A DNA stretch of 64,000 bases from Halocaridina rubra (Eukaryota > Arthropoda > Malacostraca > Decapoda > Atyidae): NCBI GenBank assembly GCA_037179515.1, contig JAXCGZ010022653.1:1-64000 (forward strand). Direction: 5' to 3'. A program made the position numbers and the translations under genes. Positions 1-14,020 of this stretch are shown piece after piece; position 1 is the first letter of the stretch, and every line of letters starts with the position of its first letter. The notes under the pieces are model-generated. The model saw nothing but the letters and a program-made list of their open reading frames with translations. It was not told where the DNA came from and made no database searches.

Positions 1-26
1 CATATGCAAAAACATGAATCATTTTT

Positions 27-97
27 TACCCCGACCGGGACTCGAACCTAGGACTTATGATTACTAAGTCAAGGCACTACCACTACACCACAGAAGG
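27..97 (-). ncRNA. tRNA-like (pseudo-tRNA) unit of satellite monomer 1
   Basis: Read on the minus strand this 71-nt segment looks like a degenerate tRNA. The A box is TGGTGTAGTGG (complement of 80-90) and the B box is GGTTCGAGTCC (complement of 38-48), with normal spacing of 43 nt between box starts. The D arm pairs 4 of 4 (two G-U). The T arm pairs 4 of 5. The acceptor pairs about 5 of 7 with wobbles. In canonical numbering the anticodon loop reads TTAGTAA, resembling tRNA-Thr(AGU), but the anticodon stem does not pair. Instead GACTTA and TAAGTC form a perfect 6-bp hairpin with loop GTAATCA. A T5 run at 8-12 could terminate Pol III. This is probably a tRNA-derived pseudogene or SINE head rather than a working tRNA. 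Transcription is not shown. Confidence 0.6.
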
Positions 98-3000
98 TTA
101 AAAGGAATCTAAGATTATAGCTTATATCTGCTATACTTAGGAATGAACGCATTCTAACTGAATGCCACTATGTTTATATTACAGATTCCCCAACCTCACT
201 CGTGGCTTCATTTTAGCATTTAATTCAATTCCCAATCTCATTCGGGCCATGAAATTATCTAATAGGCACATTACATATGTGAAAACATGAATCATTTTTT
301 ACCCCGACCGGGACTCGAACCTAGGACTTATGATAACTAAGTCAAGGCTCTACCACTACACCACAGAAGGTTAAAAGGAATCCAACCTTATAGCTTATAT
401 CTGCTATACTTTGGAATGAGCGCATTTTAACTCAATGCCACTATGTTCATATTACTGATTCCCTAACGTCACTCGTGGCTTCATTTTAGCATTTAAGTCA
501 ATTCCCAATCTCTATCGGGCCATGAAATTATCAAATAAGCACATTATATTATGTGAGAACATGAATCATATTTTACCCCGACCGGGACTCGAACCTAGGA
601 CTTATGATTACTAAGTCAAGGCGCTACCTCTACACCACAGAAGGTTAAAAGGAATCCAACCTTATAGCTTATATATGCTATACTTAGGAATGAACTCTTT
701 CAAACTGAATGCCACTATGTTCATATTACAGATTCCCCAACCTCACTCGTGGCGTCATTTTAGCATTTAATTCAATTCCCAGTCTCATTCGGGCCATGAA
801 ATTATCAAATAAGCACATTACATATGTGAAAACATCAATCATTTTTTACCCTGACCGGGACTCGAACCTAGGACTTATGATTACTAAGTCATTGCGCTAC
901 CACTACACCACAGAAGGTTAAAAGGAATCCAACCTTATAGCTTATATCAGCTATACTTAGGAATGAACGCATTCTAACTGAATACCACTATGTTCATATT
1001 ACAGATTCCCCAACCTCACTCGTGGCTTCATTTTAGCATTTAATTCAATTCCCAATCTCATTCGGGCCATGAAATTATCAAATAAGCACATTACATATGT
1101 GAAAACATGAATCATTTTTTACCCCGACCGGGACTCGAACCTAGGACTTATGATTACTAAGTCAAGGCGCTACCACTACACCACAGAAGTTTAAAAGGAA
1201 TCCAACCTTATAGCTTATATCTGCTATACTTAGGAATGAACGCATTCTAACTGAATGCCACTATGTTCATATTACAGATTCCCCAACCTCACTCGTGGCT
1301 TCATTTTAGCATTTAATTCAATTCCCAATCTCATTCGGGCCATGAAATTATCATATAAGCACATTACATATGTGAAAACATGAATCATTTTTTACCCCGA
1401 CCGGGACTCGAACCTAGGACTTATGATTACTAAGTCAAGGCGCTACCACTACACCACAGAAGGTTAAAAAGAATCCAACCTTATAGCTTATATATGCTAT
1501 ACTTAGGAATGAACGCATTCTAACTGAATGCCACTATGTTCATATTACAGATTCCCCAACCTCACTCGTGGCTTCATTTTAGCATTTAATTCAATTCCCA
1601 ATCTCATTCGGGCCATGAAATTATCAAATAAGCACATTACATATGTGAAAACATGAATCATTTTTTACCCCGACCGGGACTCGAACCTAGGACTTATGAT
1701 TACTAAGTCAAGGCGTTACCACTACACCACAGAAGGTTAAAAGGAATCTAAGATTATAGCTTATATCTGCTATACTTAGGAATGAACGCATTCTAACTGA
1801 ATGCCACTATGTTTATATTACAGATTCCCCAACCTCACTCGTGGCTTCATTTTAGCATTTAATTCAATTCCCAATCTCATTTGGGCCATGAAATTATCTA
1901 ATAAGCACATTACATATGTGAAAACATGAATCATTCTTTACCCCGACCGGGACTCGAACCTAGGACTTATGATTACTAAGTCAAGGCTCTACCACTACAC
2001 CACAGAAGGTTAAAAGGAATCCAACCTTACAGCTTATATCTGCTATACTTAGGAATGAACGCATTCTAACTGAATGCCACTATGTTCATATTACTGATTC
2101 CCCAACCTCACTCGTGGCTTCATTTTAGCATTTAAGTCAATTCCCAATCTCTATCGGGCCATGAAATTATCAAATAAGAACATTACATATGTGAAAACAT
2201 GAATCATTTCTTACCCTGACCGTGACTCGAGCCTAGGACCTAGGATTACTAAGTCAAGGCCCTATCACTACACCACAGAAGGTTAAAAGGAATCCAACCT
2301 TATAGCTTATATCTGCTATACTTAGGAATGAACGCATTCTAACTGAATGCCACTATGTTCATATTACAGATTCCCAAACCTCACTTGTGGCTTCACTTTA
2401 GCATTTAATTCAATTCCCAATCTCATTCGGGCCATGAAATTTTCAAATAACCACATTACATATGTGAAAACATGAATCATTTTTTACCCTGACCAGGACT
2501 CGAACCTAGGACTTATGATTACTAAGTCAAGGCGCTACCACTACACCACAGAAGGTTAAAAGGAATCCAACCTTATAGCTTATATCTGCTATACTTAGGA
2601 ATGAACACATTCTAACTGAATGCCACTATGTTCATATTACAGATTCCCCAACCTGACTCGTGGCTTCATTTTAGCATTTAACTCAATTCCCAATCTCATT
2701 CGGGCCATGAAATTATCAAATAAGCACATTACATATGTGAAAACATGAATCATTTTTTACCCCGACCGGGATTCAAACCTGGGACTTATGATTACTAAGT
2801 CAATGCACTACCACTACACCACAGAAGGTTAAAAGGAATCCAATCTTATAGCTGATATCTGCTATACTTAGGAATGAACGCATTCTAACTGAATGCTACT
2901 ATGTTCATATTACAGAATCCCCAACCTCACTCGTGGCTTCATTTTAGCATTTAATTCAATTCCCAATCTCATACGGGCCATGAAATTATCAAATAAGCAC

Positions 3001-5279
3001 ATTACATATGTGAAAACATGAATAATTTTTTACCCCGACCGGGACTCGAACCTAGGACTTATGATTACTAAGTCAAGGCGCTACCACTACACCACAGAGG
3101 GTTAAAAGGAATCCAACCTTATAGCTTATATATGCTATTCTTTGGAATGAACGCATTCTAACTGAATGCCACTATGTTCATATTACAGATTCCCCAACCT
3201 GACTCGTGGCTTCATTTTAGCATTTAATTCAATTCCCAATCTCATTCGGGCCATGAAATTATCAAATAAGCACATTACATATGTGAAAACATGAATCATT
3301 TTTTACCCCGACCGGAACTCGAACCTAGGACTTATGATTACTAAGTCAAGGCGCTACCACTACGCCACAGAAGTTCAAAAGGAATCCAACCTTATAGGTT
3401 ATATCTGCTATACTTAGGAATGAACGCATTCTAACTGAATGCCACTATGTTCATATTACAGATTCCCCAACCTCACTCGTGGCTTCATTTTAGAATTTAA
3501 TTCTATTCCCAATCTCATTCGGGCCAAGAAATGATCAAATAAGCACATTACATATGTGAAAACATGAATCATTTTTTACCCCGACCGGGACTCGAACCTG
3601 GGACTTATGATTACTAAGTCAAGGCGCTACCACTACACCACAGAAGGTTAAAAGGAATCCAACCTTACAGCTTATGTCTGCTATACTTAGGAATGAACGC
3701 ATTCTAACTGAATGCCACTATGTTCATATTACAGATTCCCCAACCTCACTCGTGGCTTCATTTTAGCATGTAATTCAATTCCCAATCTCATTCGGGCCAT
3801 GAAATTATCAAATAAGCACATTACATATGTGAAAACATGAATCAGTTTTTACCCCGACAGGGACTCGAACCTAGGACTTATGATTACTAAGTCAAGGCAC
3901 TACCACTACACCACAGAAGGTTAAAAGGAATCTAAGATTATAGCTTATATCTGCTATACTTAGGAATGAACGCATTCTAACTGAATGCCACTATGTTCAT
4001 ATTACAGATTCCCCAACCTCACTCGTGGGTTCATTTTAGCATTTAATTCAATTCCCAATCTCATTAGGGCCATGAAATTATCAAATAAGCACTTTACATA
4101 TGCAAAAACATGAATCATTTTTTACCCCGACCGGGACTCGAACCTAGGACTTATGATTACTAAGTCAAGGCACTACCACTACACCACAGAAGGTTAAAAG
4201 GAATCTAAGATTATAGCTTATATCTGCTATACTTAGGAATGAACGCATTCTAACTGAATGCCACTATGTTTATATTACAGATTCCCCAACCTCACTCGTG
4301 GCTTCATTTTAGCATTTAATTCAATTCCCAATCTCATTCGGGCCATGAAATTATCTAATAGGCACATTACATATGTGAAAACATGAATCATTTTTTACCC
4401 CGACCGGGACTCGAACCTAGGACTTATGATAACTAAGTCAAGGCTCTACCACTACACCACAGAATGTTAAAAGGAATCCAACCTTATAGCTTATATCTGC
4501 TATACTTTGGAATGAACGCATTTTAACTCAATGCCACTATGTTCATATTACTGATTCCCCAACGTCACTCGTGGCTTCATTTTAGCATTTAAGTCAATTC
4601 CCAATCTCTATCGGGCCATGAAATTATCAAATAAGCACATTATATTATGTGAGAACATGAATCATATTTTACCCCGACCGGGACTAGAACCTAGGACTTA
4701 TGATTACTAAGTCAAGGCGCTACCTCTACACCACAGAAGGTTAAAAGGAATCCAACCTTATAGCTTATATATGCTATACTTAGGAATGAACTCATTCTTA
4801 CTTAATGCCACTATGTTCATATTACAGATTCCCCAACCTCACTCGTGGCTTCATTTTAGCATTTAATTCAATTCCCAATCTCATTCGGGCCATGAAATTA
4901 TCAAATAAGCACATTACATATGTGAAAACATCAATCATTTTTTACCCTGACCGGGACTCGAACCTAGGACTTATGATTACGAAGTCATTGCGCTACCACT
5001 ACACCACAGAAGGTTAAAAGGAATCCAACCTTATAGCTTATATCTGCTATACTTAGGAATGAACGCATTCTAACTGAATACCACTATGTTCATATTACAG
5101 ATTCCCCAACCTCACTCGTGGCTTCATTTTAGCATTTAATTCAATTCCCAATCTCATTCGGGCCATGAAATTATCAAATAAGCACATTACATATGTGAAA
5201 ACATGAATCATTTTTTACCCCGACCGGGACTCGAACCTAGGACTTATGATTACGAAGTCATTGCGCTACCACTACACCA

Positions 5280-8200
5280 CAGAAGGTTAAAAGGAATCCA
5301 ACCTTATAGCTTATATATGCTATACTTAGGAATGAACTCATTCTAACTTAATGCCACTATGTTCATATTACAGATTCCCCAACCTCACTCGTGGCTTCAT
5401 TTTAGCATTTAATTCAATTCCCAATCTCATTCGGGCCATGAAATTATCAAATAAGCACATTACATATGTGAAAACATCAATCATTTTTTACCCTGACCGG
5501 GACTCGAACCTAGGACTTATGATTACGAAGTCATTGCGCTACCACTACACCACAGAAGGTTAAAAGGAATCCAACCTTATAGCTTATATCTGCTATACTT
5601 AGGAATGAACGCATTCTAACTGAATGCCACTATGTTCATATTACAGATTCCCCAACCTGACTCGTGGCTTCATTTTAGCATTTAATTCAATTCCCAATCT
5701 CATTCGGGCCATGAAATTATCTAATAAAAACATTACATATGTGAAAACATGAATCATTTTTTACCCTGACCGGGACTCGAACCTAGGACTTATGATAACT
5801 AAGTCAAGGCTCTACCACTACACTCCAGAAGGTTAAAAGGAATCCAACCTTATAGCTTATATCTGCTATACTTTGGAATGAACGCATTTTAACTCAATGC
5901 CACTATGTTCATATTACTGATTCCCCAACGTCACTCGTGGCTTCATTTTAGCATTTAAGTCAATTCCCAATCTCTATCGGGCCATGAAATTATCAAATAA
6001 GCACATTACATATGTGAGAACATGAATCATATTTTACCCCGACCGGGAATCGAACCTAGGACTTATGATTACTAAGTCAAGGCGCTACCTCTACACCACA
6101 GAAGGTTAAAAGGAATCCAACCTTATAGCTTATATATGCTATACTTAGGAATGAACTCATTCTAACTGAATGCCACTATGTTCATATTACAGATTCCCCA
6201 ACCTCACTCGTGGCGTCATTTTAGCATTTAATTCAATTCCCAATCTCATTCGGGCCATGAAATTATCAAATAAGCACATTACATATGTGAAAACATCAAT
6301 CATTTTTTACCCTGACCGTGAGTCGAGCCTAGGACTTATGATTACTAAGTCAAGGCGCTATCACTACACCACAGAAGGTTAAAAGGAATCCAACCTTATA
6401 GCTTATATATGCTATACTTAGGAATGAACGCATTCTAACTGAATGCCACTATGTTCATATTACAGATTCCCCAACCTCACTCGAGTCTTCATTTTAGCAT
6501 TTAATTCAATTCCCAATCTCATTAGGGCCATGAAATTATCAAATAACCACATTACATATGTGAAAACATGAATCATTTTTTACCCTGACCGGGACTCGAA
6601 CCTAGGACTTATGATTACTAAGTCAAGGCACTACCACTACACCACAGAAGGTTAAAAGGAATCCAACCTTATAGCTTATATATGCTATACTTTGGAATGA
6701 ACGCATTCTAACTGAATGCCACTATGTTCATATTACAGATTCCCCAACCTGACTCGTGGCTTCATTTTAGCATTTAATTCAATTCCCAATCTCATTCGGG
6801 CCATGAAATTATCAAATAAGCACATTACATATGTGAAAACATGAATCATATTTTACCCCGACCGGAACTCGAACCTAGGACTTATGATTACTAAGTCAAG
6901 GCGCTACCACTACACCACAGAAGTTCAAAAGGAATCCAACCTTATAGCTTATATCTGCTATACTTAGGAATGAACGCATTCTAACTGAATGCCACTATGT
7001 TCATATTACAGATTCCCCAACCTCACTTGTGGCTTCATTTTAGAATTTAATTCAATTCCCAATCTCATTCGGGCCATGAAATTATCAAATAAGCACATTA
7101 CATATGTGAAAACATGAATCATTTTTTACCCCGACCGGGACTCGAACCTAGGACTTATGATTACTAAGTCAAGGCTCTACCACTACACTACAGAAGATTA
7201 AAAGGAATCCAACCTTATAGGTTATATCTGCTATACTTAGGAATGAACGCATTCTAACTGAATGCCACTATGTTCATATTACTGATTCCCCAACCTCACT
7301 CGTGGCTTCATTTTAGCATTTAAGTCAATTCCTAATCTCTATCGGGCCATGAAATTATCAAATAAGCACATTACATATGTGAGAACATGAATCATATTTT
7401 ACCCCGACCGGGACTCGAACCTAGGACTTATGATTACTAAGTCAGGGCGCTACCTCTACACCACAGAAGGTTAAAAGGAATCCAACCTTATAGCTTATAT
7501 ATGCTATACTTATGAATAAACTCATTCTAACTGAATGCCACTATGTTCATATTACAGATTCCCCAACCTCACTCGTGGCTTCACTTTAGCATTTAATTCA
7601 ATTCCCAATCTCATTCGCGCCATGAAATTATCAAATAAGCACATTACATATGCAAAAACATCAATCATTTTTTAACCTGACCGTGACTCGAGCCTAGGAC
7701 TTATGATTACTAAGTCAAGGCGCTATCACTACACCACAGAAGGTTAAAAGGTAATCCAACCTTATAGCTTATATCTGCTATACTTAGGAATGAACGCATT
7801 CTAACTGAATGCCACTATGTTCATATTACAGATTCCCCAACCTCACTCGTGGCTTCACTTTAGCATTTAATTCAATTCCCAATCTCATTCGGGCAATGAA
7901 ATTTTCAAATAACCACATTACATATGTGAAAACATGAATCATTTTTTACCCTGACCGGGACTCGAACCTAGGACTTATGATTACTAAGACAAGGCACTAC
8001 CACTACACCACAGAAGGTTAAAAGGAATCCAACCTTATAGCTTATATATGCTATACTTTGGAATGAACGCATTCTAACTGAATGGCACTAATTTCATATT
8101 ACAGATTCCCCAACCTGACTCGTGGCTTCATTTTAGCATTTAATTCAAGTCCCAATATCATTCGGGCCATGAAATTATCAAATAAGCACATTACATATGT

Positions 8201-9648
8201 GAAAACATGAATCATTTTTTACCCAGACCGGGACTCGAACCTAGGACTTTTGATTACTAAGTCAAGGCGCTACCACTACGCCATAGAAGTTCAAAAGGAA
8301 TCCAACCTTATAGCTTATATCTGCTATACTTAGGAATGAACGCATTCTAACTGAATGCCACTATGTTCATATTACAGATACCCCAACCTCACTCGTGGCT
8401 TCATTTTAGCATTTAATTCAATTCCCAATCTCATTCGGGCCAAGAAATGATCAAATAAGCACATTACATATGTGAAAACATCAATCATTTTTTACCCTGA
8501 CCGGGACTCGAACCTAGGACTTATGATTACTAAGTCAAGGCGCTACCACTACACCACAGAAGGTTAAAAGGAATCCAACCTTACAGCTTATGTCTGCTAT
8601 ACTTAGGAATGAACGCATTCTAACTGAATGCCACTATGTTCATATTACAGATTCCCCAACCTCACTCGTGGCTTCATTTTAGCATTTAATTCAATTCCCA
8701 ATCTCATTCGGGCCATGAAATTATCAAATAAGCACATTACATATGTGAAAACATGAATCATTTTTTACCCCGACCGGGACTCGAACCTAGGACTTATGAT
8801 TACTAAGTCAAGGCGTTACCACTACACCACAGAAGGTTAAAAGGAATCTAAGATTATAGCTTATATCTGCTATACTTATAAATGAACGCATTCTAACTGA
8901 ATGCCACTATGTTTATATTACAGATTCCCCAACCTCACTCGTGGCTTCATTTTAGCATTTAATTCAATTCCCAATCTCATTTGGGCCATGAAATTATCTA
9001 ATAAGCACATTACATATGTGAAAACATGAATCATTCTTTACCCCGACCGGGACTCGAACCTAGGACTTATGATTACTAAGTCAAGGCTCTACCACTACAC
9101 CACAGAAGGTTAAAAGGAATCCAACCTTACAGCTTATATCTGCTATACTTAGGAATGAACGCATTCTAACTGAATGCCACTATGTTCATATTACTGATTC
9201 CCCAACCTCACTCGTGGCTTCATTTTAGCATTTAAGTCAATTCCCAATCTCTATCGGGCCATGAAATTATCAAATAAGAACATTACATATGTGAAAACAT
9301 GAATCATTTCTTACCCTGACCGTGACTCGAGCCTAGGACTTAGGATTACTAAGTCAAGGCGCTATCACTACACCACAGAAGGTTAAAAGGAATCCAACCT
9401 TATAGCTTATATCTGCTATACTTAGGAATGAACGCATTCTAACTGAATGCCACTATGTTCATATTACAGATTCCCAAACCTCACTTGTGGCTTCACTTTA
9501 GCATTTAATTCAATTCCCAATCTCATTCGGGCCATGAAATTTTCAAATAACCACATTACATATGTGAAAACATGAATCATTTTTTACCCTGACCAGGACT
9601 CGAACCTAGGACTTATGATTACTAAGTCAAGGCGCTACCACTACACCA
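5280..9648. repeat. 16-monomer higher-order repeat, copy A
   Basis: A block of about 4.37 kb (16 x 273) whose private variants reappear in the same order one block later. Examples are the CTAATAAAAAC variant near 5,721 and 10,090, CGAGTCTTC at 6,483 and 10,850, TATGCAAAAACATCAATC at 7,650 and 12,017, GGCACTAATTTC at 8,083 and 12,451, CTTATAAATG at 8,875 and 13,245, and GACTTAGGATTAC near 9,340 and 13,709. The offset is about 4,368 in every case. Breakpoints are estimated by eye to within about 80 bp. Copies differ by scattered substitutions. Confidence 0.8.
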
Positions 9649-12600
9649 CAGAAGGTTAAAAGGAATCCAACCTTATAGCTTATATATGCTATACTTAGGA
9701 ATGAACTCATTCTAACTTAATGCCACTATGTTCATATTACAGATTCCCCAACCTCACTCGTGGCTTCATTTTAGCATTTAATTCAATTCCCAATCTCATT
9801 CGGGCCATGAAATTATCAAATAAGCACATTACATATGTGAAAACATCAATCATTTTTTACCCTGACCGGGACTCGAACCTAGGACTTATGATTACGAAGT
9901 CATTGCGCTACCACTACACCACAGAAGGTTAAAAGGAATCCAACCTTATAGCTTATATCTGCTATACTTAGGAATGAACGCATTCTAACTGAATGCCACT
10001 ATGTTCATATTACAGATTCCCCAACCTCACTCGTGGCTTCATTTTAGCATTTAATTCAATTCCCAATGTCATTCGGGCCATGAAATTATCTAATAAAAAC
10101 ATTACATATGTGAAAACATGAATCATTTTTTACCCTGACCGGGACTCGAACCTAGGACTTATGATAACTAAGTCAAGTCTCTACCACTACACCACAGAAG
10201 GTTAAAAGGAATCCAACCTTATAGCTTATATCTGCTATACTTTGGAATGAACGCATTTTAACTCAATGCCACTATGTTTATATTACTGATTCCCCAACGT
10301 CACTCGTGGCTTCATTTTAGCATTTAAGTCAATTCCCAATCTCTATCGGGCCATGAAATTATCAAATAAGCACATTACATATGTGAGAACATGAATCATA
10401 TTTTACCCCGACCGGGACTCGAACCTAGGACTTATGATTACTAAGTCAAGGCGCTACCTCTACACCACAGAAGGTTAAAAGGAATCCAACCTTATAGCTT
10501 ATATATGCTATACTTAGGAATGAACTCATTCTAACTGAATGCCACTATGTTCATATTACAGATTCCCCAACCTCACTCGTGGCGTCATTTCAGCATTTAA
10601 TTCAATTCCCAATCTCATTCGGGCCATGAAATTATCAAATAAGCACATTACATATGTGAAAACATCAATCATTTTTTACCCTGACCGTGACTCGAGCCTA
10701 GGACTTATGATTACTAAGTCAAGGCGCTATCACTACACCACAGAAGGTTAAAAGGAATCCAACCTTATAGCTTATATATGCTATACTTAGGAATGAACGC
10801 ATTCTAACTGAATGCCACTATGTTCATATTACAGATTCCCCAACCTCACTCGAGTCTTCATTTTAGCATTTAATTCAATTCCCAATCTCATTAGGGCCAT
10901 GAAATTATCAAATAACCACATTACATATGTGAAAACATGAATCATTTTTTACCCCGACCGGGACTCGAACCTAGGACTTATGATTACTAAGTCAAGGCAC
11001 TACCACTACACCACAGAAGGTTAAAAGGAATCCAACCTTATAGCTTATATATGCTATACTTTGGAATGAACGCATTCTAACTGAATGCCACTATGTTCAT
11101 ATTACAGATTCCCCAACCTGACTCGTGGCTTCATTTTAGCATTTAATTCAATTCCCAATCTCATTCGGGCCATGAAATTATCAAATAAGCACATTACATA
11201 TGTGAAAACATGAATCATTTTTTACCCCAACCGGGACTCGAACCTAGGACTTATGATTACTAAGTCAAGGCGCTACCACTACACCACAGAAGTTCAAAAG
11301 GAATCCAACCTTATAGCTTATATCTGCTATACTTAGGAATGAACGCATTCTAACTGAATGCCACTATGTTCATATTACAGATTCCCCAACCTCACTTGTG
11401 GCTTCATTTTAGCATTTAATTCAATTCCCAATCTCATTCGCGCCATGAAATTATCAAATAAGCACATTACATATGTGAAAACATGAATCATTTTTTACCC
11501 CGACCGGGACTCGAACCTAGGACTTATGATTACTAAGTCAAGGCTCTACCACTACACTACAGAAGATTAAAAGGAATCCAACCTTATAGGTTATATCTGC
11601 TATACTTAGGAATGAACGCATTCTAACTGAATGCCACTATGTTCATATTACTGATTCCCCAACCTCACTCGTGGCTTCATTTTAGCATTTAAGTCAATTC
11701 CTAATCTCTATCGGGCCATGAAATTATCAAATAAGCACATTACATATGTGAGAACATGAATCATATTTTACCCCGACCGGGACTCGAACCTAGGACTTAT
11801 GATTACTAAGTCAGGGCGCTACCTCTACACCACAGAAGGTTAAAAGGAATCCAACCTTATAGCTTATATATGCTATACTTAGGAATAAACTCATTCTAAC
11901 TGAATGCCACTATGTTCATATTACAGATTCCCCAACCTCACTCGTGGCTTCACTTTAGCATTTAATTCAATTCCCAATCTCATTCGCGCCATGAAATTAT
12001 CAAATAAGCACATTACATATGCAAAAACATCAATCATTTTTTAACCTGACCGTGACTCGAGCCTAGGACTTATGATTACTAAGTCAAGGGGCTATCACTA
12101 CACCACAGAAGGTTAAAAGGTAATCCAACCTTATAGCTTATATCTGCTATACTTAGGAATGAACGCATTCTAACTGAATGCCACTATGTTCATATTACAG
12201 ATTCCCCAACCTCACTCGTGGCTTCACTTTAGCATTTAATTCAATTCCCAATCTCATTCGGGCAATGAAATTTTCAAATAACCACATTACATATGTGAAA
12301 ACATGAATCATTTTTTACCCTGACCGGGACTCGAACCTAGGACTTATGATTACTAAGTCAAGGCACTACCACTACACCACAGAAGGTTAAAAGGAATCCA
12401 ACCTTATAGCTTATATATGCTATACTTTGGAATGAACGCATTCTAACTGAATGGCACTAATTTCATATTACAGATTCCCCAACCTGACTCGTGGCTTCAT
12501 TTTAGCATTTAATTCAAGTCCCAATATCATTCGGGCCATGAAATTATCAAATAAGCACATTACATATGTGAATACATGAATCATTTTTTACCCAGACCGG

Positions 12601-14020
12601 GACTCGAACCTAGGACTTTTGATTACTAAGTCAAGGCGCTACCACTACGCCATAGAAGTTCAAAAGGAATCCAACCTTATAGCTTATATCTGCTATACTT
12701 AGGAATGAACGCATTCTAACTGAATGCCACTATGTTCATATTACAGATACCCCAACCTCACTCGTGGCTTCATTTTAGCATTTAATTCAATTCCCAATCT
12801 CATTCGGGCCAAGAAATGATCAAATAAGCACATTACATATGTGAAAACATCAATCATTTTTTACCCTGACCGGGACTCGAACCTAGGACTTATGATTACT
12901 AAGTCAAGGCGCTACCACTACACCACAGAAGGTTAAAAGGAATCCAACCTTACAGCTTATGTCTGCTATACTTAGGAATGAACGCATTCTAACTGAATGC
13001 CACTATGTTCATATTACAGATTCCCCAACCTCACTGGTGGCTTCATTTTAGCATTTAATTCAATTCCCAATCTCATTCGGGCCATGAAATTATCAAATAA
13101 GCACATTACATATGTGAAAACATGAATCATTTTTTACCCCGACCGGGACTCGAACCTAGGACTTATGATTACTAAGTCAAGGCGTTACCACTACACCACA
13201 GAAGGTTAAAAGGAATCTAAGATTATAGCTTATATCTGCTATACTTATAAATGAACGCATTCTAACTGAATGCCACTATGTTTATATTACAGATTCCCCA
13301 ACCTGACTCGTGGCTTCATTTTAGCATTTAATTCAATTCCCAATCTCATTTGGGCCATGAAATTATCTAATAAGCACATTACATATGTGAAAACATGAAT
13401 CATTCTTTACCCCGACCGGGACTCGAACCTAGGACTTATGATTACTAAGTCAAGGCTCTACCACTACACCACAGAAGGTTAAAAGGAATCCAACCTTACA
13501 GCTTATATTTGCTATACTTAGGAATGAACGCATTCTAACTGAATGCCACTATGTTCATATTACTGATTCCCCAACCTCACTCGTGGCTTCATTTTAGCAT
13601 TTAAGTCAATTCCCAATCTCTATCGGGCCATGAAATTATCAAATAAGCACATTACATATGTGAAAACATGAATCATTTCTTACCCTGACCGTGACTCGAG
13701 CCTAGGACTTAGGATTACTAAGTCAAGGCGCTATCACTACACCACAGAAGGTTAAAAGGAATCCAACCTTATAGCTTATATCTGCTATACTTAGGAATGA
13801 ACGCATTCTAACTGAATGCCACTATGTTCATATTACAGATTCCCAAACCTCACTTGTGGCTTCACTTTAGCATTTAATTCAATTCCCAATCTCATTCGGG
13901 CCATGAAATTTTCAAATAACCACATTACATATGTGAAAACATGAATCATTTTTTACCCTGACCAGGACTCGAACCTAGGACTTATGATTACTAAGTCAAG
14001 GCGCTACCACTACACCACAG
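9649..14020. repeat. 16-monomer higher-order repeat, copy B (tandem with copy A)
   Basis: The second copy of the 4.37-kb block lies directly after copy A in the same orientation, as expected from unequal exchange or block amplification. Most of this block also reappears around 16.6-20.6 kb (offset about 6,554, 24 monomers), shown by matching 70-residue frames starting at 10,539 and 17,092. From about 14.03 kb copy B continues into monomers shared with 20.6-21.1 kb but not with copy A. Confidence 0.78.
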
